Part shown: positions 1 to 9,461 of the stretch, in pieces | Layout: every line of letters starts with the position of its first letter | How positions within the stretch are numbered: the stretch's first letter is position 1 | Assembly (NCBI GenBank): GCA_963816725.1 | Contig: CAWFMC010000026.1 | Location: 62,001-126,000 of the forward strand | Direction of reading: 5' to 3' | Origin: CAVSUB01 sp963816725 | GTDB taxonomy: Bacteria; Acidobacteriota; Vicinamibacteria; Vicinamibacterales; 2-12-FULL-66-21 | DNA: 64,000 bases | Program-made: the position numbers and the translations under genes | The notes under the pieces: model-generated | Seen by the model: only the letters and a program-made list of their open reading frames with translations | Told to the model about the DNA's origin: nothing | The model's database searches: none

Positions 1-296
1 GCGGGATCCAGAACAAAGTCCTCGAAGCGCTCGCCGCCGGCCTCCCCTGCGTGGTCACGCCGCCGGTGCTGGAGGGCTTGCCCGACGCCGCACGGCCAGG
101 GTGCCGGGTCGCCGCGGACCCGGCGGGGTTCGCCGACGCGTTGATCGAGCTCCTGGCACTCCCGGCGGCCGAGCGGCGACGCATCGCCGCCGACGCCGAG
201 TTGGGGCGTCTGGGCTGGGGCGCGCAGCTCGCGCCGATGCTCGATTTGGTGCGCCAGGCAGCCGCCGGGCGTCCACAACCGGCGGCAACTCGATGA
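1..296 (+). CDS. XrtA-type glycosyltransferase, C-terminal end (partial)
   Basis: This is the last ~97 codons of a GT4-like glycosyltransferase whose start lies before the window; the reading frame opens at base 3. The residues GIQNKVLEALAAGLP followed by a PxxLEG loop match the nucleotide-sugar-binding C-terminal half of the TIGR03087 family (PEP-CTERM/XrtA-associated sugar transferases), in which the IQNKxLEAMAxGxP signature is characteristic. The protein would add a sugar to a lipid-linked exopolysaccharide precursor on the cytoplasmic face. Its stop codon overlaps a tiny ATG-initiated frame (ATGA). Family assignment rests on the short signature only. Confidence 0.75.
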   Translation, partial: GIQNKVLEALAAGLPCVVTPPVLEGLPDAARPGCRVAADPAGFADALIELLALPAAERRRIAADAELGRLGWGAQLAPMLDLVRQAAAGRPQPAATR

Positions 297-349
297 ATCT
301 GGAGAAGTTCTTGCTGAAGCGTCGTGGTTACCGTGGTGATCCGCTATAA
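293..349 (+). CDS. possible 18-residue peptide ORF
   Basis: An ATG overlaps the stop codon of the preceding glycosyltransferase (ATGA) and opens an 18-codon frame, MNLEKFLLKRRGYRGDPL, ending 12 bases before the next gene's ATG. It is basic and amphipathic-looking. The ATGA junction is the same arrangement seen at 1431. It could be a coupled micropeptide. It could also be debris of a shifted 3' end, because neighbouring genes carry many apparent one-base insertions. I do not recognise it. Confidence 0.25.
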   Translation: MNLEKFLLKRRGYRGDPL

Positions 350-361
350 CTGTGCGTGCCG

Positions 362-1434
362 ATGACGAAATCTGTGATCGCCGGTGCTGATTCCGTGTCG
401 GGGCCGCCGCTGACGCCTACGGATCCGGAACTGGCGTTCGAACCTGTACGTGTGCCGGCCACGATGCCCCCGACCCTGTTCATGGTGGTCGACACCGAAG
501 AGGAATTCGACTGGCACGCCCCGTTCTCACGGTCGAGCACCGGCGTGACGGCGATTGCCGCGCTGGACAATCTGCACGGCGTGGTGGACCGCTACCGCGT
601 CCGGCCGATGTATGTGATCGATTACCCGGTCGCGACCAAGGTCGAGGCGTATTCAGTCATTCGCGAGATCGTCGAGTCCGGCCGCGGCCAGGTGGGAGCG
701 CATCTGCATCCCGTGGGTCACCCCGCCGTTCACCGAGGAGGTGAACGGCCCCAACAGCTTCGCCTGCAACCTGGGAGCGGCGCTGGAAGAGGCGAAGCTG
801 CGGAATCTGACCGAGGCGATCGAGGGCAACGTCGGCGTGCGTCCGGACACGTACAAGGCCGGACGCTACGGACTGGGGCGGACGACCGTCAGGATCCTGC
901 AGCGGCTCGGCTTCGACGTCGACATCAGCATCAATCCGCTGATGGATTATCGGCCCGTCGGCCGGGCCGAGCTTCGAAGCCTTCGATGCGCGGCCGTTTT
1001 GGTTCGGAGCTGAGCGCCGGCTGCTCGAGGTGCCGTGCACGCTTGGCTTCGCGGGCTTTGCGCGGCGGGCCGGCCTGCCGCTGCATCGCGCCGCGGAGGG
1101 GGGCTTGCTGCGTCGTCTCAAGGCCACCGGGATCCTGAGCCGCTCTGGCGCGCTCAACAAGATCATGCTGTCGCCGGAGACGAGCACGCTGGACGAGATG
1201 AAGGCTGTGACGCGCGCCCTGCTCACCGACGGTGTGCGCACGTTCACGATGACGCTGCACAGCCCGTCGGTCGCAGTCGGGCACACCCCGTACGTCCGCA
1301 GCGCGGCGGAACTCCGGGCATTCCTCGGCCGGATCGACGCGTACTGTGAGTTCTTTCTCGGCGTGCTGGGCGGAGTCGCCGGCACGATCGAGGGTTTTCG
1401 TTCGTCAGTGATGCCTGGAGGCGCCGCCGCATGA
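362..1434 (+). CDS. WalW-like polysaccharide deacetylase (frameshifted)
   Basis: The conceptual product of about 357 residues belongs to the NodB-fold polysaccharide deacetylase superfamily and most resembles WalW proteins of exopolysaccharide loci. Visible motifs are VVDTEEEFDW near residue 45, YVIDYPVA, and GAHLHP followed, after frame repair, by WVTPPF; the last carries the metal-binding His pair. It would remove acetyl groups from, or bind, the exported glycan. The frame changes by +1 near 714 (extra G in CCCGTGGG) and near 961 (extra C in GGCCGGG). Removing one base at each restores a continuous protein ending at 1434. ATG at 362 is chosen over GTG at 356. The stop overlaps the next ATG (ATGA), so the two are probably translationally coupled. 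The shifts look like insertion errors rather than decay. Confidence 0.75.
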
Positions 1435-3260
1435 AGGTACTTGGACTCTCTCCCCTGGACAAGGATTCGACCGTCACCCTGATGGAAGACGGCAAGGTCC
1501 TGTTCGCCGCGGGAGAGGAACGCTTCACCCGCGTGAAGCTGCAGAACGGATTTCCCTGGCAGTCGCTGCAGAACGCGCTCGACCTGACCGGCACGCGGGC
1601 CGAAGACATCGACGTGGTCAGCTACCCGTTCCTCGGATGGCAGGAGGAGACGCGGCTGTTCGAGCGCAACATCTCGAACGAGCGCGAGTTCCTGGACGAC
1701 GCGGCCACCGGTGCGAGCAGCGACCTGCTGCGGGAAGCCGCCGCTCGGGTACCGAATCGCGAGACCCCGATTCCCGGTCTGCGGACGCCGAACGAGAAGA
1801 TGGAGAAGGGCCTCGCCAAGACGCTCGCGTATCGCGTGCTCGGCGGCGAAGGCGTCGTTTCACGGAACATCGCCAAGCGCGGGTCGGCCGAGTGGAGCCG
1901 CACGGCCGGCACGTTCCACCGCAAGTGGCACGAGGAGCTCGAGTCGGGCCTGGAGGAACTTCAGCTCGGGTCGAAACTGAAGCGCGTCGATCACCATCTG
2001 AGCCACGCCGCGAACGCGTTCTACACCAGCGACTTCGACGAAGCGCTGATCGTCACGCTCGACGGGTACGGCTCCGGCCTGGCCGGCAGCGTCAGCATCG
2101 GCCGCGACGGGGCCATCGAACGCGTGCACGGCGTCGAGTTCCCGCACTCGCTCGGCACGTTCTACGAGTCGGTGACCTCCGGCCTGGGCTTCCAGCCGAG
2201 CCGTCATGAAGGCAAGATCGTCGGCCTGGCCGCCTACGGCGATCCCGCGGTGCTGCGCGACGTGCTATTGGCGCGATTCCATCAGGAACCGGGCAGCTTC
2301 AAGATCCTCGAGAGCAACAACGTGTACTTCTCGCGGTTGCTCGCGAGCCAGTTCCCGAAGATCGACGTCGCCGCGGCGTATCAGCACGTCCTGGAGCTGG
2401 TGGCCACTGCCTACGTCTCGCACTATGTCCGCACCACCGGGATCAAGAACCTCGTGCTGTCGGGCGGCGTCGTCGCCAACGTCAAGCTGAATCAGCGGCT
2501 GAAGGAGATTCCCGGCGTGGAAGCGATCTTCATCCACCCGAACATGGGCGACGGCGGCTGCGGCACCGGCGCGGCGCTGCTCGAGTTCTACCGCAAGGGC
2601 GCGCCGCACTCGGCGATCACCGACGTCTACTGGGGCCCGAGCTATTCCGACGCGCAGATCGTCGACGCGCTCGGCCGCGCGCAGCTGCCCTTCGATCGCT
2701 ACACGCCGGTGGAGCCGAAGATCGCGCAGCTCATCGCCGCCGGCAAAGTCGTCGCCCGCTTCGACGGACGGATGGAGTACGGCCCGCGCGCCCTGGGCAA
2801 TCGCTCGATCCTCTACCACGCCAAGGAGCCCGAGGTGAACCAGTGGCTGAACCAGCGGCTCGGCCGCACGGAGTTCATGCCGTTCGCCCCGGCGACGCTG
2901 GACGAGCACCGCGACGCCTGCTACCGGAACGTGTCGGGCGGCGAGTTCGCGGCGCAGTTCATGACGCTGACGTTCGACTGCACGGAGCGGATGAAGGCCG
3001 ACTCGCCGGCCGCGGTCCACGTCGACGGCACGGCCCGGCCGCAGCTCGTCACCGCGACGTCGAACCCGAGCTTCCACAAGATCATCACGGAGTATCACCG
3101 GCTGACCGGGATCCCGTCGGTGATCAACACCAGCTTCAACATGCACGAGGAGCCGATCGTCTGCTCGCCCGACGACGCGATCCGGGCGTTCCTCCAGGGG
3201 AACCTCGATTACCTCGCCATTGGTGACTGCCTGGTGGCGCACCCGTCGAGCCGGCACTGA
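1431..3260 (+). CDS. NodU/CmcH-family carbamoyltransferase
   Basis: This intact 609-residue protein would transfer a carbamoyl group from carbamoyl phosphate, through carbamoyl-adenylate, to a sugar hydroxyl. The N-terminal half is Kae1/TsaD-like, with the metal-binding motif DHHLSHA at about 187-193 and VTLDGYGSG just after it. The C-terminal YrdC-like half has the family signature EYGPRALGNRSIL at about 448-460, and INTSFNMHEEP near the end. Length is normal for NodU, CmcH and TobZ relatives. It is the only gene of the first 8 kb with no frame interruption. It starts inside the stop of the deacetylase gene and is followed after 2 bases by a diverged paralogue. It probably decorates the exopolysaccharide. 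Confidence 0.9.
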   Translation: MKVLGLSPLDKDSTVTLMEDGKVLFAAGEERFTRVKLQNGFPWQSLQNALDLTGTRAEDIDVVSYPFLGWQEETRLFERNISNEREFLDDAATGASSDLLREAAARVPNRETPIPGLRTPNEKMEKGLAKTLAYRVLGGEGVVSRNIAKRGSAEWSRTAGTFHRKWHEELESGLEELQLGSKLKRVDHHLSHAANAFYTSDFDEALIVTLDGYGSGLAGSVSIGRDGAIERVHGVEFPHSLGTFYESVTSGLGFQPSRHEGKIVGLAAYGDPAVLRDVLLARFHQEPGSFKILESNNVYFSRLLASQFPKIDVAAAYQHVLELVATAYVSHYVRTTGIKNLVLSGGVVANVKLNQRLKEIPGVEAIFIHPNMGDGGCGTGAALLEFYRKGAPHSAITDVYWGPSYSDAQIVDALGRAQLPFDRYTPVEPKIAQLIAAGKVVARFDGRMEYGPRALGNRSILYHAKEPEVNQWLNQRLGRTEFMPFAPATLDEHRDACYRNVSGGEFAAQFMTLTFDCTERMKADSPAAVHVDGTARPQLVTATSNPSFHKIITEYHRLTGIPSVINTSFNMHEEPIVCSPDDAIRAFLQGNLDYLAIGDCLVAHPSSRH

Positions 3261-3262
3261 CG

Positions 3263-4887
3263 ATGCGAGTGCTGGGGATCTCGGGCCGGTCGCGCCAGGG
3301 CGCGGCCGCGATCGCCGTCGATGGCCGCGTCATCGCGGCGGTCACCGACGAGAGCGTGGCGCGCGGCGCGGATGACGGCGACGCGCATCCGCTCGCGCTC
3401 CCGTTTGCGGCGATTCGCGCATGCCTGAGCGCATGCCGGGCTGCAGTCCGAGGACATCGATCTGGTGGCGGTCGAAGGTCGTGACGAGCGCGACCTCGAC
3501 GACACCCGGGCGCGATGGAGCGCCCGAGCCGCGGATCCCGCGCTGCGAGGACTCGCGGCGCAGCCGCACGTCGCCGTCGACACGCTGACCGCGCGCGCCG
3601 CACAGGCGCTGCTGATCGGTGGTCAGGCGCATGCGCGGATCGCGGTGCTCGATCTCGACGGCGTCGCCGGCGGCGGCATCTTCGAGGCGAATGGCGGACA
3701 GCTGTCGCCGGCGCGTCCGATCGACGGGGTGCACCATCTGTCGAACGCCATCGCCGAGGTCGCGCGGACGCTGGGAGTCGGCGCCGCAGGTCTCGTCGCT
3801 CGAGGCGCTGGCGGAGCGCGGTCACACCGATTATCTGGCCGGCGCTGCGGCGAGGCGCTGACCTACGGTGACTTCGCCATCGATGTCTCGACCGCGGCGC
3901 TCGCCACGACGATCGCGCGCGCGGCGGAGGATGCTCCCGGCGCGTTGTCGGATCCATCGCCGATCCACGTGAAGGTCCGCGACGCACGCACCGCCCTCGC
4001 CGCCAGCCTCGTGGCACGATTCACCGAGATCGCCGGCGACGTCGTCGCCGAGGCCGGCAACGGTGAAGGCGTCATCGCCAGCGGCAGCGCCTTCGAATCT
4101 GCCTCGGTCGTCAGCGCGCCTGCAAGCCCGGCTCGGCGCCTTCCGGGTGGCGCCGGTCCCCGGCGCGTTCGGACTCGCGCTCGGGCGCGGCGATCGCTCG
4201 GCTCCGAAGGGTGTCGCCGCGAGCCTGCCCGAACGGCCTGGCGATCGGACCGTCGTTCTCCGAGCCGGACGTCAAGGAAGTGCTGGACGGCTGCCGGCTG
4301 GACTACGTGTACGAGCCGGACTTCGAGCGTATCGAGGCGCGCGTGTCGCGCATGCTGTCGCGCGGCAAGCTGGTCGCCTGGTTCCAGGGCCCGATGGACT
4401 TCGGGCCGCGCTCGCTCGGCGGCCGCAGCATCCTGCTCGATCCCTCGAGCCGGTACGCGCGCGAGAACACCAACCGCTATCTGCGTCATCGCCCCGACGA
4501 TCAGCCGCCGCCGCTGGTCATGCTGTCGTCGCGGACCGCGACGGTCCTCGCCGACCGTGTGTCGAGCCCGCTGGCGCCCGTCCGCGCGAGGGTCAAGGAG
4601 GACTGGCGGTTGAAGCTGCAGGCTGGTGTCGATGCCTCGGGCTGCTGCCGCGTGCACACCATCGAGCCGGGCACGAACCGCCTGGCGGAGCTGCTCGCCG
4701 CGCACGAAGCGGAGTCCGGGCGTCCCGGCGCTGGTGCACGTCGACCTGCGCGGCCTCGGACGAACCGACCGCCTGCTCGCCGCGCGACGCCATCCGCACC
4801 ACGTTCTCCTCGCCGGTGGATGCGCTCGTCATCGAGCGCTTCCTGCTGATGAAGGATTACTGGCTGCTGCGAAGCGCCACGGACTGA
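3263..4887 (+). CDS. second, diverged carbamoyltransferase (frameshifted)
   Basis: After frame repair this is a ~535-residue paralogue of the preceding carbamoyltransferase. It begins MRVLGISG like its neighbour, has a C-terminal domain with MDFGPRSLGGRSILLDP, and ends near FLLMKDYWLLRSATD. The N-terminal Kae1-like half lacks the HHLSH metal-ligand motif: the equivalent stretch reads AVDTLTARAAQALL. It may therefore be a catalytically altered or accessory subunit. Apparent +1 shifts lie near 3434, 3785, 4119, 4190, 4718 and 4760. A compensating change near 3850 could be one lost base or two gained ones. The shifts are probably sequence errors, so a functional gene is more likely than a relic, but the sequence cannot prove it. 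Confidence 0.65.
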
Positions 4888-4890
4888 CCC

Positions 4891-5923
4891 ATGGTGGAGG
4901 TGTCGCCGGCCGCCAGCCGAATCCGCCTGGACTGCGTTCGTCGAGCGCCATCCCGACGCGACCGGCTATCACCAATGGGGCTGGCGGCGGGTGTTCGAGC
5001 GGGCGTTCGGACACGAGTGCGTCTACCTGTCGGCCGCCGATCGCGGAACGGTTACCGGCGTTCTGCCGATCGTCGTGTTCAAGAGCCCGATCTTCGGGCG
5101 CTTCGGCGTCTCGCTGCCCTTCGTCAATTACGGCGGGGTCGCTCGCGGACTCGGACGATCGTCGCGCGCGAGCTGCTCGATGCGGCGGCGCGCGAAGCGT
5201 CGGCGCGCGGACTCAAGCATCTGGAGCTGCGGCACCTCGCGCCGCGCTACGCTGGCATCCTTCCGGCGAAGCAGCACAAGGTCGCGATGACGCTGCCGCT
5301 GCCGCCCGAACCCGACGCGCTGTGGACGGCACTCGACCGCAAGGTGCGCAACCAGGTCCGCAAGGCCGAGAAGAGCCAGCTGACGGCAGTCCACGGCGGG
5401 CTCGAGCTGGTGCCGGAGTTCTACGCCGTGTTCGCCCGCAACATGCGCGACCTCGGCACGCCGGTCTACGCGCAGCGCTTCTTCGCGACGATTCTCGAGG
5501 AGTTCCCCTCGGCCGCCGAGATCGTCGTCGTCCGTCTCGGCGCGACGCCGATGGCCGCGTCGTTCACGTTCCGGTGGCGCGCGGTCACCGAAGTCCCGTG
5601 GGCCTCGTCGCTGCGCGAGCATCGTGCGCTGTGCCCCGAACATGCTCCTCTACTGGACGATGCTCCAGCGCGCGATCGAGACCGGCAGCACGACGTTCGA
5701 TTTCGGCCGCTCGACGCCGAACGAGAGCACGTTCCACTTCAAGACGCAGTGGGGCGCCTCACCGACCCCGTTCCACTGGGAGTACTGGCTCGCCTCGGGC
5801 GGCGCGCTGCCGGATCAGAGCCCGTCGAACCCGAAGTTCCAGGCGGCGATCGAGATCTGGAAACGGCTGCCGGTTCCCGTGACGACCCTGCTCGGGCCGC
5901 ACATCATCAGGTCGATACCGTAG
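4891..5923 (+). CDS. FemAB-like protein of exopolysaccharide locus (frameshifted)
   Basis: The repaired product of ~340 residues resembles the TIGR03019 group, FemAB/GNAT-fold proteins associated with PEP-CTERM/XrtA clusters. Recognisable parts are HQWGWRRVFERAFGHE near the N-terminus, LKHLELRHLAPRY, the helix-rich KVRNQVRKAEKSQL segment, and the C-terminal TFDFGRSTPNESTFHFKTQWG typical of the acyl-CoA or aminoacyl transferase fold. It likely transfers an acyl or aminoacyl group during glycan or cell-surface assembly. The substrate is unknown. Frame changes of +1 occur near 4925, 5139, 5159 and 5636 (CCCCG where CCCG is expected). It lies 3 bases after the carbamoyltransferase stop, so it belongs to the same transcription unit. 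Confidence 0.7.
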
Positions 5924-5931
5924 GACACGGC

Positions 5932-6066
5932 GGTCGGCGGTCCGAGGCCGGCGGTCGGCGGTCGGCGGTCGGCGGTCGGCAGAAGACGAGGCGGAAAGGT
6001 CGGCGGACCTGCGAAGCCGGCGCGCGGATTGTAAAGCTGAGAGCTGAAAGCTGATAGCTGGGAGAT
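5932..6066. repeat. composite intergenic repeat (GGCGGTC block plus AGCTGA block)
   Basis: Between two genes lies a run of GGCGGTC heptads (5934-5984), followed about 55 bases later by degenerate AGCTGAA units (6038-6062). The same two-part order recurs at 56353-56447. The heptads resemble in style the short tandemly repeated sequences of filamentous cyanobacteria. Here they are non-coding and partly G-rich. Function unknown. Confidence 0.7.
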
Positions 6067-6073
6067 CAAGGAA

Positions 6074-8715
6074 GTGACTGGTCTGGTGCTGGACCCGGAG
6101 ACGGACGCGAGGAGTTGGCACGACGTGCTGAGAGATGGCATCGACATCCGGCTGGCGCGCCGGCCCGGACCGCGCGCTGGTCAGGCGGCTGGAGCCGGTG
6201 ACGTTCGGGATTCCGCTGCCGCGCGGCGCGGCCATGGACTCCGACGACTTCACGCTGTGGGATGCGGTCGGTCATCAGGTGCCCGACCGAGGCCCACGTG
6301 CTCGATCGCTGGTCCGACGAGTCGATCCGCTGGCTGTTGGTCGACGCGCAGTTGTCCGACGACCCGGCCACCAGCGCCGGGCCGCACTGCCTCCGGCACA
6401 AACCGGGTGCGACGGTGCAAGGACTGCAAGTCCGTCAGGACGGTGCCGCTGTCCATGTCGACACCGGACGGCTGCGGGCCGTCGTGGCGCCCGGGTCCGC
6501 CTTCCCGTTCACCGAGATCGTCGTCGACGGTGAGCAGGCGGTGGACGTCAGCCGGTCACGCGTGTCGGTGCTCGACGACAAGCGTCGCGGCCTGCCCCGT
6601 CTTGTTCGAACGGGTGACCATCGAACACACCGGCACACTGCGTACGGTCGTCGCGGTCGAAGGGCAGATCAAGAACCCGGCCGGCGCCCTCGCGCTGGAG
6701 GTCCTGCTTCGCATCCACTTCTTCGCGGGATCGCCGACGGCTGCGCTGGCTCGTGCGCCTCCGCAATCCGCGGAAGGCGGAGCATCCGGACGGCTACTGG
6801 GACCTGGGCAGTGCGGGGTCGGTGCTGCTCGAGGATTGCTCGCTGCAGCTGGCGATGGCCGGGGCCGGCGGCGTCACCACGATCTGCTCCGCCGAGATCG
6901 GCGCGCCCTTCGAGCCCGTCAGCTCCGCGTTCAGCCTCTATCAGGACTCGAGCGGCGGCGAGAACTGGAAGAGCCGCAATCACGTCAACCGCGAGCACGT
7001 CGTTCCGAACACGTTCCGCGGCTATCGGATGACCGGCAGCGCCGGCGACCGGGAGGGCCTGCGGGCCACGCCGGTTGTCGCGCTGACGCGCGAGAACGCG
7101 CAGCTCGCCGCGTGCATGCCGGCCTTTTGGCAGAACTTCCCGAAGGCGATGGAAGCGGCCGGCGACTCGCTGACGCTGCGCCTTCTTCCCGCAACAGTAC
7201 GCCGATGTTCACGAGATCCAGGGCGGCGAGCAGAAGACGCATGAGTTCTTCGTCGCGTTCGGTCCCGATCACGGTCACTGACGAACCGCTCGCGTGGTGC
7301 CGCCAGCGGCTGCTGCCGCACGCCACCCCCGAGTGGTACGCGGCATCCGGAGCGGTCGCCTACCTGACGCCCCCGACCCTCCCGATCAGCGCCGATCACC
7401 GCCGGCTCGTGGATGCGGCCATCGCGGGCGCCGACACGTTCGAGCACAAGCGCGAGGTCGTCGACGAGTACGGCTGGCGTCACTTCGGCGACGTCTACGG
7501 CGATCACGAAGGCGTGCGCCATCCGGGCCCGACGCCGCTCGTCTCGCACTACAACAATCAGTACGACGTCAGTCGGCGGCTTCGGCGGCCAGTTCCTCCG
7601 CAGCGCCGACCTGCGCTGGTGGACGATGATGGAGGAGCTCGCCGCCCACGTCATCGACATCGACATCTACCACACGCAGCAGGACAAGTCGGCCTACAAC
7701 CACGGCCTGTTCTGGCACACGTATCACTACGGCGACGCCGACACGGCGACCCACCGTTCGTATCCGCGAGCCGGAGCCAGGGAGATCGACGGCGGCGGTC
7801 CGTCCGCCGATCAGAACTACACCTCCGGGCTGATGCTGCACTACTTCCTGACCGGCGACACGGCGTCCCGGGAGACGGTGATCGATTCCGCGCAGTACGT
7901 CATCGATGTCGACGACGGCTCCAAGACGGTGTTCCGCTGGCTGGATCGCGGCTACACCGGGTTTGCGACGGCGTCCGGGTCGTACAGCTACCACGGGCCG
8001 GGGCGCAGCCCGGCCAACTCGGTCAACGCGCTGCTGGACGGGTATCGGCTGACCGGCCGGCGACGGTTCATCGACAAGGCGGAAGCGATCATCCTGCGCT
8101 GTGTGCATCCGGCGCAGGACATCGATCGGCTCGACCTCGCTCGACGCGGAGAACAAATGGTTCTACCTGATGTTCCTCCAGTCGTTGGGCAAGTATCTGG
8201 ACGAGAAGGCGGAACGCGGTCAGCTCGACGGGATGTACGCCTACGGGCGCGCGACGCTGCTGCACTACGCGCGATGGATGGCCACGCACGAACGGCCGTT
8301 CCTCGATCATCCGGAGAAGCTGGAGTTCCCCACCGAAACGTGGGCCGCGCAGGACATCCGCAAGAGCGACATCTTCGTGTGGGCGATGCAGCACGCCGAG
8401 GGGGACGAACGCGCGCGGTTTCTCGAGAGGGCCCAGTTCTTCTTCGAGTACGCGACGACGACGCTCGCCGGCATGCCGACGAAAACGCTGGCCAGGCCGG
8501 TCATCCTGCTGCTCTCGAACGGCTGGCTCCGATCGTGGATCGAAGGTCACCCGGACGCGCGCAGACCTCAGGGCCTGACGACCCAGTCCTTCCCGCCGAT
8601 GGCCCATTTCGAACCGCAAAAGCCCCGCGCGATGCGGCGGGCCAAGCGGATCGCCTTGGCCGGTGTGGTGCTGTTTCTTCTGCTCGTGGCGCTGTTCGTG
8701 AGAAGCATGCTGTGA
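6074..8715 (+). CDS. rhamnogalacturonan-lyase-like (PcRGLX/YetA-type) membrane-anchored protein (frameshifted)
   Basis: After repair this is a ~870-residue protein resembling exo-rhamnogalacturonan lyase/YetA-like proteins. The N-terminal RIFT-barrel-like segment has VTFGIPLPRG followed by DRWSDESIRWLLVD. A central region contains GYWDLGSAGSVLLEDCS. An alpha/alpha-toroid-like C-terminal region has YHTQQDKSAYNHGLFWHTYH and later YGRATLLHYARWM. It ends in a basic stretch and one transmembrane helix (about ALAGVVLFLLLVALFV), so most of it should face the periplasm. It probably binds or cleaves acidic polysaccharide, perhaps the locus's own product. Shifts of +1 are inferred near 6160, 6281, 6597, 6740, 7186, 7272, 7571 and 8130. 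The start is uncertain: GTG 6074, or ATG 6135, which would remove the first shift. Confidence 0.6.
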
Positions 8716-8723
8716 CGGCTACC

Positions 8724-9461
8724 ATGCCCGACTCCATTCCGTGGTCAGAACGCTTCTATTACGCGCTGAGACCGTTCCTCGTCCCGGGTCTCCGCAACTC
8801 CCAGTACGACTACGCGGACGTGCTGCTCCGTGAGTCTGCGTCGGCTCATGCGTGGCTCGACATCGGATGCGGCCACGACGTCGTGCCGGCCTGGGTTGAC
8901 CATCCGGCGAAGCATCTGCGGCCGCTGGCCGGCATCGATCTGGATTTCGAGGCGCTGCAACGCAACACGCAGGTGAGGTGGCGCGTCAGCGCGTCGGGCG
9001 AGGCGCTGCCCTTCCGAGCTGGAAGCTTCGACCTGGTGACGGCCAACATGGTCGTCGAGCACGTCCTGACGCCCGAGTCGTTGTTCCGCGAAGTGAGCCG
9101 CGTTCTCCGACCCGGCGGCCGGTTCGTCGTGCACACGCCGAATGTGCACGGGTACACGACGGTCCTCACGCGCCTCATCCCTGCCGGCTTGCGGGCCCGC
9201 GTCGCCTCGAAGCTGCAGGGCCGGGCCGTCGAGGACGTCTATCCGACGCACTATCGGGCGAACGCCGTCGACACCGTCCGTGCGCTCGCCACGCAGACGG
9301 GATTCAAGGTCACGGACCTCGCCTGCGTGCTGTCATCCCCTCAGCTCCTCAACCTTCCGCCCTTACTGGTGCCAGAGCTGCTGGTGCTTCGCGCCGTCTC
9401 GACCCGCCGGCTCGCGAAGTGGCGGCCGTGTTTGCTCGCGACACTCGAGAACCGTCCGTGA
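8724..9461 (+). CDS. class I SAM-dependent methyltransferase
   Basis: A 245-residue Rossmann-fold methyltransferase of the Methyltransf_11 type. Motif I is WLDIGCGHD (about residues 45-53), a post-motif acidic residue sits in GIDLDF, and the sequence FDLVTANMVVEHV and REVSRVLRPGGRF mark motifs II and III. It probably methylates a sugar of the polysaccharide or its lipid-linked precursor. ATG at 8724 is used. A GTG at 8712 overlapping the previous stop (GTGA) is an equally plausible start and adds four residues. Its own stop overlaps the GTG of the next glycosyltransferase. From this gene onward the frames are almost always clean, unlike the region before it. Confidence 0.85.
   Translation: MPDSIPWSERFYYALRPFLVPGLRNSQYDYADVLLRESASAHAWLDIGCGHDVVPAWVDHPAKHLRPLAGIDLDFEALQRNTQVRWRVSASGEALPFRAGSFDLVTANMVVEHVLTPESLFREVSRVLRPGGRFVVHTPNVHGYTTVLTRLIPAGLRARVASKLQGRAVEDVYPTHYRANAVDTVRALATQTGFKVTDLACVLSSPQLLNLPPLLVPELLVLRAVSTRRLAKWRPCLLATLENRP

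Noticed and set aside
362..8135. Programmed +1 frameshifting as a regulatory system
   Set aside because: Sites have no common slippery sequence and are too frequent within single genes; insertion-type sequence error explains them better.
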